Assembly: GCA_040766885.1 (NCBI GenBank)
Contig: JAXGPP010000005.1
Location: 416,921-480,920, forward strand
Direction: 5' to 3'
Source: JAXGPP01 sp040766885
Lineage (GTDB): Bacteria; Planctomycetota; Planctomycetia; Pirellulales; Thermoguttaceae
DNA: 64,000 nt
The translations under genes were made by a program, and so were the position numbers. Under the pieces are notes generated by a model, which saw nothing but the letters and a program-made list of their open reading frames with translations, ran no database searches and was not told the DNA's origin. Positions 1 to 9,270 of the stretch are shown here, in pieces (positions within the stretch are counted from its first letter, which is position 1; the number at the start of each line of letters is the position of its first letter).

Positions 1-1351
1 AGAGCGTCTTTTCACCGGCGAGTCCCGGGAACATTCCTTCCGGTATGAAGCCCGTGTCGCGCGTGGCGAGGATCTCGGAGCGTAGCGCGGCCCGCAGACG
101 GGCAATGTGCTCGGCGTGGCGCGGTTGAGCGATCAGGTTCCGCACTTCGAACGGATCATCGGCTACCAGATAGAACTCCTCGGGCGGTTTCGGCTTCCAG
201 TAGCGGGCCTGCACGTCGTTGCATCGGCCGGCGACGAACTCGGCATACCACGATCTCATGCTGGGCAGGACCTGGAACGGATAGGAGTAGTGCTGCCCCC
301 AGGGCCGGTGGGGCGAGTAGTTGCGGATGTAGCGGGCCTGCCCGTCGCGAACCGCGCGGACCATGTCGTAGCGCTCGTCCATGCGGCCGCGGAAGAGAAA
401 TACGTGCGTGCGCGGCTGGGCCTTCTCGCCGAGGAACGGCCGGCCTTCGAAGTGCTCGGGAATCGGCACGCCGCACAGACTGAATACCGTAGCCGGCAGG
501 TCGACGAAGCTGACCGGGTCGTCGGCCCACTCGCCAGGCCGGACCGGTGCGAGGTGGGCCCACTTCTTCGGCACGCGGACAATCAGCGGCACGCGAGTGC
601 CGGAGTCGTGGAGGTTCCGTTTGCCCCGCGGCAGCGCGCCGCCGTGGTCGCCGTAGTAGAAGACCACCGTGTCTTCAGCCAGTCCCTCACGCTCCAATTC
701 GGTCAGCAGCTGGCCGGCCTGTTTGTCCATGAGTGTCATCTGGTCATAGTAGTTGGCCCAATCGCGGCGGATGTCCGGTGTGTCGGGATGATAGGGCGGC
801 AGCGGGATCTTGTCCGGCGGCACGCGAAAGGTGGTTTTGCCGGGTTTGGGTGCAACCTGGCTCTCATGGCTGGTGGTGAAGTTGAAGACGGCGAAGAACG
901 GCTGGGCGGGACCGCGGTTCTTGTAGTGGGCGCGGTTGCTGCTTTCGTCCCAGGGCTGACCGGCATTGGCGACGTTATAGTCGGTCTTGACGTTGTTGGT
1001 GCAGTAGTAGCCGGCGGCGCGGAGATGTTCCGGGTAGAGCTTGAAGCCATCCGGAATAGCCACTTGGCTGCGGTGGTTGTGAACGCCCAGCGACGTGGCA
1101 TACATGCCCGTAATGAGCGTCGATCGCGCGCTGGAGCAAACCGGGGCATTGGCGAAGGCGTTGCGATAGCGAATGCCTTGTGAGGCAAGCCGGTCGAGGT
1201 GGGGCGTCTGTGCCAGGGGGTCGCCATAGCAGCCCAGGTACGGGCTGTTGTCCTCGCTGGTAATCCAGAGGATGTTCGGCCGATCCGCGCCGAAAGCGAG
1301 GCCGGCGGCGAACAACAGCACGGCGGCAAGAGCGAATCGATGGAGTTTCAT
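1..1351 (-). CDS. Secreted sulfatase (S1 family), C-terminus cut off by window edge
   Basis: Arylsulfatase-superfamily enzyme predicted to hydrolyse sulfate esters in the periplasm. The frame is open from the ATG at 1351 through 450 codons to base 1, so the C-terminus lies outside the window. Residues 1-21 form a signal peptide. The metal-binding strand reads NILWITSEDN (E33, D34), a variant of the usual double Asp. The formylglycine precursor is Cys72 in C-S-S-A-R (72-76), followed by STLITG; Ser-Ala replaces the commoner Pro-Ser but the Cys and Arg are kept, so maturation by FGE or anSME is expected. The next gene upstream on the same strand is also a sulfatase, 97 bp away, so co-transcription is plausible. 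The substrate cannot be told from sequence. Confidence 0.9.
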   Translation of the reverse strand, partial: MKLHRFALAAVLLFAAGLAFGADRPNILWITSEDNSPYLGCYGDPLAQTPHLDRLASQGIRYRNAFANAPVCSSARSTLITGMYATSLGVHNHRSQVAIPDGFKLYPEHLRAAGYYCTNNVKTDYNVANAGQPWDESSNRAHYKNRGPAQPFFAVFNFTTSHESQVAPKPGKTTFRVPPDKIPLPPYHPDTPDIRRDWANYYDQMTLMDKQAGQLLTELEREGLAEDTVVFYYGDHGGALPRGKRNLHDSGTRVPLIVRVPKKWAHLAPVRPGEWADDPVSFVDLPATVFSLCGVPIPEHFEGRPFLGEKAQPRTHVFLFRGRMDERYDMVRAVRDGQARYIRNYSPHRPWGQHYSYPFQVLPSMRSWYAEFVAGRCNDVQARYWKPKPPEEFYLVADDPFEVRNLIAQPRHAEHIARLRAALRSEILATRDTGFIPEGMFPGLAGEKTL

Positions 1352-1448
1352 GGTTGGTATTGCCTCATGAGCCTATCGCGCGTTCGCGATTAGTCTTTGT
1401 CGGATTCCGCTTGCAGGGCAAAAGACTCTCGGTAGCTGCATTCGAGAA

Positions 1449-3035
1449 TCACTTCCGCTCGCTTCGACGCACGTTTGCCCGGATGTCGATGGGGCCGTGG
1501 TTTGGCTGTCGGGGGCCGGCGGTACTGCGGCCATCGGCCACAATTTGCTCCAGGAGAGCCGTAAGTTCACGCACCTTCTGGGGATGACTTTCAACCAGGT
1601 TGTGCCGTTCCGCGAGGTCATCGGCGAGGTTATAGAGTTGCATGGACGGCAACCCGACGGCTTGCTTGCTGCCCGGCCGGGGTGCGCTCCAGCCTCCCGA
1701 GTCGGGGCAAAGCAGCAGCTTCCAAGGGCCGCGACGAATGGCGAAACTGCCGTTGATGGAATGGGAGATCAAGTGGTCGCGGGCACCTGTGGCGCCGCCA
1801 CGAAGCGTGGGCAGAAAGCTGAAGCTGTCTTCGCCCGCGCCGGCCGGCAGGGAATGCCCGACGATTTCGGCGATGGTTGCCAACAGATCGACCTGGCAGA
1901 CGAGCCGATCGCTGGAGGTTCCCGCGGGAATCTGGCCGGGCCAGCGGGCCACGAGCGGGATTCGCAGCCCGCCTTCGAACAGATCCGCCTTGTGGCCGCG
2001 GAGCGGCCCGCAGGGATGGTGTCCTTGAGCAACCAGTTCATCGAACTTGGCTTCCGGCGAGCATCCGTTGTCACTGGTGAAAACGACGAGTGTCTGGTCG
2101 GCAAGCTTGTGCCGATCGAGGGCGGCGAGGATTTCGCCCACGGCCCAGTCCGACTGCATGACGAAGTCGGCGTAGGGATTCAGACCGCTCTTCCCCTGCC
2201 ACTCAGGTGTCGGCTGGATGGGCGTGTGCGGCGAGGCAAGCGGGACATACAGGAAGAAAGGGCGGCCTTCGCGTGCTTCGGCCGCACGCCGGTCAATGTA
2301 CTCGACCGACTGGCGGGCAATGGTGGGCAAGACGTCGGCGGCGTCGAAATCCGGCGCTGCAGGCCCCTTGCGAGTCCGCCGCTCGGGCGTTCGGTCGTGC
2401 ATCATCAGGAAGTCGCGATCTCCGGTCGGCAGCGATGCGACACGGTCGTTTTCAATGAAGGTGTACGGCACCATGTCGAGCGACGCGCTGATGCCGTAGT
2501 AGTAGTCGAAGCCGACGCTGTTCGGTCCGTTGGCGATGGGCTGTGCGAAATCGACATTGAACACCTGCTCGCGACTTTCGATGTTCAGTTCCGCGACGCC
2601 GCCACCCGGTTTGACGGCCCAGTCCATGCCGAGGTGCCACTTGCCGACGCAGACGGTGTGGTAACCCTGCTGCTTGAGGAGCGAGGCCAGCGTCGTTCGG
2701 CCGGGCTCGATCAGCCGCGGGCTGAGGCCGCCGAGCACGCCGCGCTGGAGTTTCGTGCGCCAGTTGTAGCGCCCCGTGAGCAGGCTGTACCGCGTTGGCG
2801 TGCACACCGAAGACGTGGAATGCGCGTCGGTGAAACGCATGCCTTCGGCGGCAAGCCGGTCGACGTGTGGAGTCTGAATCTTGCCGCCGTAACAGCTCAC
2901 GTCGGCATAGCCAAGATCGTCGGCGAGGATGATTACGACATTGGGCCTGGTCGGGCCAGACTGGTCTTGAGCGCCGGCAGCCGACACGGCACACACGACA
3001 AGCACACAGAGCAGACTGCGGCAACCGAGCGACAT
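1449..3035 (-). CDS. Secreted arylsulfatase (S1 family)
   Basis: A 528-residue sulfatase of full family length. Residues 1-22 are a signal peptide. The N-terminal metal site is ILADDLGYAD (D39, D40). The catalytic Cys78 lies in C-T-P-T-R (78-82) followed by YSLLTGRY, the classic formylglycine signature. A KWHLG motif and a later SDNG motif give further conserved active-site residues. I chose the ATG at 3035 because AAGGAG sits about ten bases upstream and a signal peptide follows directly; an in-frame ATG 51 bases further upstream has neither. It diverges from the GH71/99-like gene at 3351 across a 315-bp region holding a 16-nt inverted repeat. The C-terminal part (RRGPWKLLLCP) is typical of arylsulfatase A-like enzymes of polysaccharide-degrading bacteria; the substrate is unknown. 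Confidence 0.95.
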   Translation of the reverse strand: MSLGCRSLLCVLVVCAVSAAGAQDQSGPTRPNVVIILADDLGYADVSCYGGKIQTPHVDRLAAEGMRFTDAHSTSSVCTPTRYSLLTGRYNWRTKLQRGVLGGLSPRLIEPGRTTLASLLKQQGYHTVCVGKWHLGMDWAVKPGGGVAELNIESREQVFNVDFAQPIANGPNSVGFDYYYGISASLDMVPYTFIENDRVASLPTGDRDFLMMHDRTPERRTRKGPAAPDFDAADVLPTIARQSVEYIDRRAAEAREGRPFFLYVPLASPHTPIQPTPEWQGKSGLNPYADFVMQSDWAVGEILAALDRHKLADQTLVVFTSDNGCSPEAKFDELVAQGHHPCGPLRGHKADLFEGGLRIPLVARWPGQIPAGTSSDRLVCQVDLLATIAEIVGHSLPAGAGEDSFSFLPTLRGGATGARDHLISHSINGSFAIRRGPWKLLLCPDSGGWSAPRPGSKQAVGLPSMQLYNLADDLAERHNLVESHPQKVRELTALLEQIVADGRSTAGPRQPNHGPIDIRANVRRSERK

Positions 3036-3350
3036 GGCGTGCCACTCCTTCAGAGAGTACGATTCGTTCTTTCCGGGCATCGCCATCGGCGAAGCTGAGG
3101 GGGCCAGCCAGGTGATCCATGTTCACTCGCCCGGTTGTCATGACTGAGCCAGTGTACTTCGCACCGGGCGCAATGTGCAACACAGTCGAAAGGACTGGTG
3201 AACAACTGCTCGCGCGCCGCGAGGAGGCCGTTGGGGGTGACGTCGATACGGGCGCGAGGACAGTCGTCCGTCAGCCTTCTCAGGCCGTCTCCAAGTGTTG
3301 CCTGTGAAGCCTGTTGCGAAGTACACTGGCAGATTGTCCTGGAGCCAACT
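3036..3350. promoter_or_regulatory. Divergent intergenic region between sulfatase and GH71/99-like gene
   Basis: This 315-bp space separates two divergently transcribed exported hydrolases and must hold both promoters. No coding sequence in it looks real: the open frames are short extensions of the neighbours. It contains a 16-nt perfect inverted repeat, listed separately. I could not assign -35 and -10 elements with confidence. Confidence 0.5.
3148..3330. repeat. 16-nt perfect inverted repeat pair, outer span 183 bp
   Basis: GCCAGTGTACTTCGCA at 3148-3163 is repeated as its exact reverse complement at 3315-3330. Similarity continues imperfectly inwards (ACCGGGC against AACAGGC). The right arm ends 20 bases before the start codon at 3351. 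It could be two operator half-sites for one regulator of both divergent genes, or the termini of a small MITE-like insertion. No clear target-site duplication is visible at the outer edges. Confidence 0.6.
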
Positions 3351-5177
3351 ATGAAAATCGTGAACATTCGCCGGCATGCCATGTTAATGCGAGTAATGTG
3401 GATCGGGGTTAATGTGCTGGTTTGGGCAGGCATCGCCGCGTGCGGAGAGCCGTTCAACGGCGCGGCGTACACGGACGGGGACCTCCATGCGGACACCTGG
3501 GTCGCCACGGATGCCCTGGGCCGAGCGCTGCCGGGCATTGAGGAAGCGGGACCGGTGAAGCCGGACAAGCTCGTCGGGATCTTCTACTGGACATGGCACG
3601 TCCCGCGCGGCCGGAGCGGACCGAACGACAATACGAAGCTGATCGCCGCCGCGAAGGACGGCAAGGTCGACTGGCCGGAGAAGGTTTGCCCACACCACTG
3701 GGGCGAACCGGAGCTGGGCTACTATCTGATGACCGATCCATTTGTGATCCGAAAACACGCCAGCATGCTGGTCGATGCGGGGATCGACGTGGTGTTCTTC
3801 GACACAACCAATCCGCCTTTCACCTGGAAGGACGAATACGAAGCGCTGTGCCGCGTATACACCGAGATGCGCCGCGAAGGAAATCGCACCCCGGCGATTG
3901 GCTTCATCTGCCCGTTCGGCAATCCGCTGCCGGTCCTCGTTCGCATTTGGGAGGATCTGTATCGGCCCGGGCTGTGGAGCGACTTGTGGTTCCGCTGGGA
4001 AGGCAAGCCGCTCGTGCTGGCCGACCCGAAGTACGTCGAGGACGCCGAGATGCGGGCATTCTTCACGTTCCGCCGGCCGATGCCGGACTACTGGCTAGGT
4101 CCGAGCGGCCCGAACCAATGGAGTTGGCTGGAGGTGCATCCGCAGCACGTCTTCCGCAACGACCGCGGCGAGGCGGAGCAGGTGAGCGTGGGCGTTGCCG
4201 AGAACGCGCTTCCCAACACTCCCGGCCCGGCGCCGATGTCGCACCGAAGCGGCGCCATGGGACGAAGCTGGCACAACGGCGCTAAAGACACGCGGCCGGG
4301 TGCGGTGAACCTTGGGCTCAACTTCGACGAGCAGTGGCAGCGGGCAATGGCGGTCAACCCGCGGTTCATCTTCGTGACAGGCTGGAACGAATGGGTCGCC
4401 GGACGGTTCACCAAGTGGCACATCTATACCGATGCCGACGCCTATTTTCCCGGCGGACTGTTCGTCGACCAGTACAACCAGGAATATAGCCGCGACTGCG
4501 AGCCGATGGTGGGTGGCCATACCGACAACTACTACTATCAACTGGCGGGCTGGGTGCGGCGATTCAAGGGCGTCCGACCGTTGCCTGCGGCGGGAGGACC
4601 GGCCGCGATCACCATCGACGGGCGTTTTGACGATTGGCAGCGAGTCCAGCCGGAATACCGCGACACGATCGGCGACGTCGCCCACCGCGATCATCGCGGC
4701 TACGGCGAACTGGTCTACAAGAACACCACGGGACGCAACGACCTCGTTATCTCCAAGGCGGCCTACGACGCGGACCATCTCTATTTCTTCGCCCAGACCG
4801 CTGCACCGATTACCGGGCACACCGATCCAATGTGGATGCTGCTGCTCGTGGATGCGGACCAGGACGCCTCGACGGGTTGGCTGGGCTATGACTACCTCGT
4901 CAACCACGAGGTGACCGACGACACCTCGACGAAAGTCAGCCGTTGGCAGAATGGCGCCTGGCAGGCGATCGGAGATGCCGCGTACCGAGTCGACGGCAAC
5001 GGCCTGGAACTGAAGATCTCTCGCAGGCTGGTCGACGAGGCCGACGGCGATCCGGCCTTCGACTTCCACTGGGCAGACAACATCCAGAGCTTCGAGGGCG
5101 TCGCGGAACTGGGAGTCAATGGCGACAGCGCGCCGAACCGCCGCTGGAACTACCGGTTCCAAGTCGCCCGTCCGTAG
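3351..5177 (+). CDS. Exported GH71/GH99-like glycosidase with C-terminal CBM9-like domain
   Basis: A 608-residue exported protein. The ATG at 3351 follows GGAG by six bases and opens a signal peptide (about 1-30; I-A-A-C31 could be a lipobox). Residues about 70-430 resemble the GH71/GH99-like (beta/alpha)8 proteins of planctomycetes: LVGIFYWTWH, LGYYLMTDP, a strand GIDVVFFDTTN and a late FVTGWNEW motif whose Glu is a candidate catalytic residue. Residues about 440-605 (ITIDGRFDDW, DHLYFFAQT, LLLVDADQDASTGW) look like a CBM9-type domain, which in other enzymes binds reducing-end sugars. It likely acts outside the cytoplasm on an alpha-linked glycan; family assignment is by motif memory and the exact activity is uncertain. 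It diverges from a sulfatase gene, consistent with joint use on a sulfated polymer. Confidence 0.75.
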   Translation: MKIVNIRRHAMLMRVMWIGVNVLVWAGIAACGEPFNGAAYTDGDLHADTWVATDALGRALPGIEEAGPVKPDKLVGIFYWTWHVPRGRSGPNDNTKLIAAAKDGKVDWPEKVCPHHWGEPELGYYLMTDPFVIRKHASMLVDAGIDVVFFDTTNPPFTWKDEYEALCRVYTEMRREGNRTPAIGFICPFGNPLPVLVRIWEDLYRPGLWSDLWFRWEGKPLVLADPKYVEDAEMRAFFTFRRPMPDYWLGPSGPNQWSWLEVHPQHVFRNDRGEAEQVSVGVAENALPNTPGPAPMSHRSGAMGRSWHNGAKDTRPGAVNLGLNFDEQWQRAMAVNPRFIFVTGWNEWVAGRFTKWHIYTDADAYFPGGLFVDQYNQEYSRDCEPMVGGHTDNYYYQLAGWVRRFKGVRPLPAAGGPAAITIDGRFDDWQRVQPEYRDTIGDVAHRDHRGYGELVYKNTTGRNDLVISKAAYDADHLYFFAQTAAPITGHTDPMWMLLLVDADQDASTGWLGYDYLVNHEVTDDTSTKVSRWQNGAWQAIGDAAYRVDGNGLELKISRRLVDEADGDPAFDFHWADNIQSFEGVAELGVNGDSAPNRRWNYRFQVARP

Positions 5178-5201
5178 GCACGCCGCGATGGCGAGATCGC
5201 T

Positions 5202-5237
5202 GCGGCCGACGCCGCGATGGCGAAGGGATTCGGCCGC
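5202..5237. terminator. Hairpin between convergent genes
   Basis: GCGGCCGA (5202-5209) pairs exactly with TCGGCCGC (5230-5237) around a 20-base loop, in the 82-bp space between two convergent stops at 5177 and 5260. There is no clear U-tract, so this is a possible bidirectional terminator only. Confidence 0.35.
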
Positions 5238-5259
5238 GAGATGGTCGGCTGCGCCCTGG

Positions 5260-7800
5260 CTATTCCTCCAGGTAGGGCTTCAACTGGACGAAGTTGAGGA
5301 CCAGTTCTTCGCCCGGCTTGGCGCGGGCATCGCTGAATACGACGTCGAGCGACGGCGATCCGGCACGGAAGACGATCCGGTGGAGATTGATCTTGGCGAG
5401 CGTCTCGGCGTTGGCGTTGTGATGCTGCTTGCGTCTGTCGATGTGAACGAAGCTCTTGTCCGCGAGAATGTCCGCCCCCTCCAGTTCCACGTCGATCCCG
5501 TATTGCCTGGGGTTGTACTTCTTCTCGGTGATATCTTTCAGGTCGCCGGTGACGAACTGCAGGCAGTAGCACTGGCCGACCTTCAGGCCTTGGGCGGTCT
5601 GGCTGATGCGATTGGGGGCGCCTTCGCGGCGGGTCATGGCGCAGACCGTGTCGCCGGCGCTGCCGGCGCCCCAGCGGGCCTGGCTGTTCTTGCCATAGCC
5701 AGCGATGGTGCGCGTTCGAATCGTGTCGGCGGCCGCGGGAACCGCGTTCCAGCCGTCGAGGCCGTCGGCGAAGTCGCCGTTGACCACCAGGCCGGGCTTG
5801 TAGCTGAACCCGTAGCGGGCCGAGAGCATCTCGCGGTTCCCCTCCACCGCATAGTGACGCATGAGTTTGAACGACCAGCGAACGAGTTCCTCGTCGCCGT
5901 AATACGTGCCCCAGTAGCCGGTGGTGGCCAGATTGGTGAACTCGGGATTGTTGGCCACCAGGTTGACCTGCATGTCGAGGAAGTACTTGAAGTCGACAGC
6001 CGGGTCGTGCTCGAGCGAGATGATCGGAATCTGGTTGAAGTTGCCGAAGATAATGCCAGTCCCGGCAGCCGCGTTGGGATAGTACGCGTTGAAGCGGCGC
6101 ATCGTTTCGGCAATGGTCTCGTCCAGGTAGGCGGCGGCTGCTTTCTCATCGGTCTGCGGGTGGCAGTAGGCTTCGAACAACAGTCGACCGCGCCCCTGGG
6201 ATGCGTTCAGAGAGGCTGACATGAAATCCGTGTGCAGCCCCGGAATGGCCGGCTTGCCGACGATCCAGGTGTAGATCAGCCGGTTCTCAGGATTGCGGAT
6301 CGTCCACAGCGCCTGGGTATAGTTGTCGATCGTGTTGCGGGCAAAGAACAGCTCGTCGCTCGTGAAACCATCGTATCGCGAATCGGTCATGCCCGCAGTC
6401 TTCTCCATCCGCTCGCGCAATGCGGCTGGTTCCTCGCCGCCGTTCACGCCGAAATTGGCCAACCACTTGAGGCCCAGTGCCCGGGCCTCGGTCAGGGCTT
6501 GGCCGGGCAACTGCCCGCCATTGAGCGTGGTCACCGCGGGGAGGATGTGCCGCTTCATGAACTCCCACCCGTAGCTGCCGTTCTCCTTGACGTAGGAGTC
6601 GGCGCAGGGCGGGTAATCGAAGATCTCGGGGATCGAGCGCACTACCAGACGCGAATCGCCGGCATTGCCGTGGACCGTGATGCGGTGCTCGCCGGCGGCG
6701 ATTTCCCGGAAAGCTTCCAACCGTGCGGTGGCGGCAGTGATCCAAGGGGCCTGTCCATCGACGCTCACACTCAGCTCGGCAGATGGCCGGCTCGTTTCCA
6801 GAGCTACGAAGACCCAGCCGTCCCGCGGGTTCACGAACGTGAAGGCCTGCGGATCGGCGGCATCCTTGAGCGGCTCGTTGAGAAGCTCCGAAACCAGCGT
6901 GTTCAGCGGCCGAATCCGGCGGTGATCGATCACCGGGAGGTCCAGGATCCGGATCGGGTACGCGGTCTTCAGGATGACTTCTCCGGTCTTCCGGTGGCGC
7001 AAGGTCGTCTCCAGCATGTGCTCGCCCGGAGGAAGCCCGGGAAGGCTGACCGTGACGCTGCGGTCTTTGACGGCAAACGCTTGCCGCACGCCATGGTCGC
7101 CGCCGGCGGCAACTTCGCATTCGTAGGCCTCCGGCTTGTCGGGGAGAAGGCCGTAAACCTTGAAGGTGAGCTCCGGCCTGGATTGCGGTATCCAATAGAG
7201 CAGCGGCTGGACAGGAACGAGCCTCGGCGCAGCGACGATCGACGCTTGCGAGGAGGAGCCTTGTCGGGCCCCCTCGCTCACGGCCTCGAGCTTGAGATCG
7301 GCGAAGTGGATCTCTCCGGTGAGGTCGATGGCAAACATCGCCACGCCGTATTCTTTCCCCTTGGAGGGAAAGAGCGTGAATGTCTTCTCCAGCAGCGTCC
7401 AGTCCGAATCGGCAGGCAGGTTCGTGAACCCGGTGGCGGTGGTCCAACCGGCGTTATGAAGCACCAGGCCGGCGTTGCGGCTCTTGAAGCCCCGGGTCTT
7501 GATGCGGGCCGTGAGCTTGTAGCTTTCGCCTTCGACCAGCGTCAATCCCTGCTGGCGCGCGCTTGCCGTACCCGGCGTGTTGCCGTCGCCAAGCAGGACC
7601 ACCGCCGCCGATTCGCCGCCCGGCCCGCCCGTCGGGGAATACCGGACCTGCCTGGCGGAAGATGGGCTCCAGAATTCGGGAAAGCTGGCCTGTTGGGCTT
7701 CAAACGAGCCGTTGAGCAGCAAGTTCTCACCTTCCTTGACCGCGGCGTTGGCCGCCGTGGCGAGAGCCAGCACGCCAAGAACGAAAAGCGGTCTCATCAT
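5260..7800 (-). CDS. Large secreted protein with N- and C-terminal CBM4/9-like domains
   Basis: An 846-residue exported protein of unassigned family. The ATG at 7800 follows AAGGAAGC and opens a clear signal peptide (about 1-19, ending ANA). Residues about 24-175 start with ENLLLNGSFE and end with a DLKLE strand, the pattern of CBM4/9 or galactose-binding-like jelly rolls. A beta-rich linker region follows to about 375, then a central part (about 380-670) with TIM-barrel-like features, for example LKWLANFGVNG, DGFTSDELFF and a WGTYYGDEELVRW stretch. Residues about 680-845 repeat the jelly-roll pattern (PGLVVNGDFADGLDGW to LVLNFVQLKPY). The acidic DGFTSDELFF segment is a candidate active site, but I do not recognise the family and give no substrate. 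It converges on the GH71/99-like gene. Confidence 0.85.
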   Translation of the reverse strand: MMRPLFVLGVLALATAANAAVKEGENLLLNGSFEAQQASFPEFWSPSSARQVRYSPTGGPGGESAAVVLLGDGNTPGTASARQQGLTLVEGESYKLTARIKTRGFKSRNAGLVLHNAGWTTATGFTNLPADSDWTLLEKTFTLFPSKGKEYGVAMFAIDLTGEIHFADLKLEAVSEGARQGSSSQASIVAAPRLVPVQPLLYWIPQSRPELTFKVYGLLPDKPEAYECEVAAGGDHGVRQAFAVKDRSVTVSLPGLPPGEHMLETTLRHRKTGEVILKTAYPIRILDLPVIDHRRIRPLNTLVSELLNEPLKDAADPQAFTFVNPRDGWVFVALETSRPSAELSVSVDGQAPWITAATARLEAFREIAAGEHRITVHGNAGDSRLVVRSIPEIFDYPPCADSYVKENGSYGWEFMKRHILPAVTTLNGGQLPGQALTEARALGLKWLANFGVNGGEEPAALRERMEKTAGMTDSRYDGFTSDELFFARNTIDNYTQALWTIRNPENRLIYTWIVGKPAIPGLHTDFMSASLNASQGRGRLLFEAYCHPQTDEKAAAAYLDETIAETMRRFNAYYPNAAAGTGIIFGNFNQIPIISLEHDPAVDFKYFLDMQVNLVANNPEFTNLATTGYWGTYYGDEELVRWSFKLMRHYAVEGNREMLSARYGFSYKPGLVVNGDFADGLDGWNAVPAAADTIRTRTIAGYGKNSQARWGAGSAGDTVCAMTRREGAPNRISQTAQGLKVGQCYCLQFVTGDLKDITEKKYNPRQYGIDVELEGADILADKSFVHIDRRKQHHNANAETLAKINLHRIVFRAGSPSLDVVFSDARAKPGEELVLNFVQLKPYLEE

Positions 7801-8056
7801 GCTTCCTTTGGCGGATTCCAGTATCTGCGCAGCACTGTGCGTGTGAAATGCCGATTTGCCCCCGACCGTCCCCGAGGTTATCGCGGCGCCGAGGCAGGGT
7901 CAACCGCGGCACGATCGGCAAGTCAGACGTCGCCGGCCTGGTTCGTCCAGCTTTGCGGCAGTCGGCGTTCCGCTTGGACGGCGATCGGCTTGCGTCGAGC
8001 GCGCTCGAACGGCTAGAATCGCGTCGGCCAATCACTCTGGAAACGGAAGACAAACA

Positions 8057-8836
8057 ATGACTGGGATGCGTCGCAGCCGCGTGTTGGCGAAGCTTCGTGC
8101 GGGAAAGCTCGCCGGGTGTACGAAACTGAACCTCGGGGATCCGCGTGCGGCTGAGATCGCCGCCGCCAGCGGGGTTGATTGCCTGTGGATCGACCTGGAG
8201 CACGTCGGCAACGATTTGCGCGAGGTGGAGAATCAGATCCGCGCGGCGAAGGTGTTCGACGTTGACACTGTCGTACGCGTGCCGCGCGGCAGTTACAGCG
8301 ATCTGATCCGCCCGTTGGAGATGGACGCCACCGGGATCATGGTCCCCCACGTCATGAGCGCCGCCGACGCCCGGAAGGTCGCCTGGCAGACACGGTTTCA
8401 TCCTGTCGGCCGTCGCCCCCTCGACGGCGGCAACGCCGATGGCGCCTACTGCACCATCCCGGCGGACGAGTACACCCGGCAGGCCAACCGCGAGCGATTC
8501 GTGATCGTACAGATCGAGGATCCCGAACCGATGTCCGAATTAGATGATATCGCCCAGGTCGAGGGGATCGACATCATCCTGTTCGGCCCCGGCGACTTCA
8601 GCCACGGCATCGGTTGCGTGGGGCAGGTCAACGACCCGCGGGTTGTCGGGGCCGAACGGCAGGTCGCGGAGGCGGCTTTGCGGCACGGCAAGTTTGCCGG
8701 CGGCGTGGCGGGGATCGATACGCTGCCGAACAAGGTGGCGATGGGCTTTCGCTTTGTCTGCGTCGGCGCCGATGTGCTGGCACTGACCGATTATTTTGGC
8801 CGCATTGCGCAGGCATTTCGCGCTGCCGGAGCGTGA
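8057..8836 (+). CDS. HpcH/HpaI family class II aldolase
   Basis: A 259-residue cytosolic aldolase, the normal length for HpcH/HpaI enzymes, which cleave 2-keto-3-deoxy sugar acids or 4-hydroxy-2-oxo acids to pyruvate plus an aldehyde using a divalent metal. Seen: D47-L-E-H in strand two, R74-V-P, the metal ligand E154 in VQIEDPE, and D180 in FGPGDFSHGIG. The ATG at 8057 is preceded by GGAAGAC; a longer reading frame upstream has no ribosome site and no homology. The stop at 8836 lies three bases before the GTG of a Cys-rich protein, itself 17 bases before another, so the three form an operon. The closest named functions would be 2-keto-3-deoxy-L-rhamnonate or 2-dehydro-3-deoxyglucarate aldolase; the substrate is not decidable here. 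Confidence 0.9.
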   Translation: MTGMRRSRVLAKLRAGKLAGCTKLNLGDPRAAEIAAASGVDCLWIDLEHVGNDLREVENQIRAAKVFDVDTVVRVPRGSYSDLIRPLEMDATGIMVPHVMSAADARKVAWQTRFHPVGRRPLDGGNADGAYCTIPADEYTRQANRERFVIVQIEDPEPMSELDDIAQVEGIDIILFGPGDFSHGIGCVGQVNDPRVVGAERQVAEAALRHGKFAGGVAGIDTLPNKVAMGFRFVCVGADVLALTDYFGRIAQAFRAAGA

Positions 8837-8839
8837 GCC

Positions 8840-9253
8840 GTGTCGGCACCGGACTTCTACTTTGCCGCCAACGCCATCTTCCGCCATTTGCTGGAGCGTT
8901 ACGGCAAGGAAGCGCTGGTCGATTACTGGCGATCGCTCGGCCGGGAATACTACCGTAAGCGGATCGAGGACTGGCGATCGGGCGGGCTGGAGGCCATCGC
9001 CGCCGACTGGCGGGCTTATTTCGCCCGGGAACCGCAGGCTGAGGTGGACGTTCTGCTCGGTGAAGACGAAGTCGAACTGGTCGTGCATGTTTGCCCTGCG
9101 ATCAAGCATCTGGAGGATCACCACCGCGATATCGTATCCTGCTTCTGCGAGCATTGCGATCACACGTGCGGCGCCATGGCCCAGGAGGCCGGCTACTCGT
9201 TCGCGAGGAGCGGCGGCATGGGATCGTGCCGCCAGCGAATCACCAAAGGCTGA
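8840..9253 (+). CDS. Small Cys/His-rich protein, first of tandem pair
   Basis: A 137-residue protein with no signal peptide and no family I can name with confidence. It starts with GTG at 8840, about eight bases after GGAG and three bases after the aldolase stop. The N-terminal half is helical and rich in Trp and Tyr (LLERYGKEALVDYWRSLGREY). The C-terminal half has Cys85-Pro, then C101-x-C103-x2-C106-x3-C110 with His105 and His108, and C130. The Cys-Pro and CxxC elements have the same spacing as in the next protein, so the two are probably divergent paralogues. The pattern suggests a metal or iron-sulfur site. A remote relation to the L-2-amino-thiazoline-4-carboxylic acid hydrolase family is possible but unproven. 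Confidence 0.75.
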   Translation: MSAPDFYFAANAIFRHLLERYGKEALVDYWRSLGREYYRKRIEDWRSGGLEAIAADWRAYFAREPQAEVDVLLGEDEVELVVHVCPAIKHLEDHHRDIVSCFCEHCDHTCGAMAQEAGYSFARSGGMGSCRQRITKG

Positions 9254-9270
9254 AGGCGCGAGGACTCCGC

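Noticed and set aside
107..1183. Long rightward open frame (358 codons) over the first sulfatase
   Set aside because: It is the antisense of a clear sulfatase and has no recognisable motif; such shadows are expected in GC-rich DNA.
1497..3098. Rightward 533-codon frame opposite the second sulfatase
   Set aside because: The opposite strand carries the complete sulfatase signature; this frame has neither ribosome site nor family motif.
6232..8016. Rightward 594-codon frame opposite the CBM4/9-like protein
   Set aside because: Antisense shadow; composition rich in Arg and Gly with no domain pattern.
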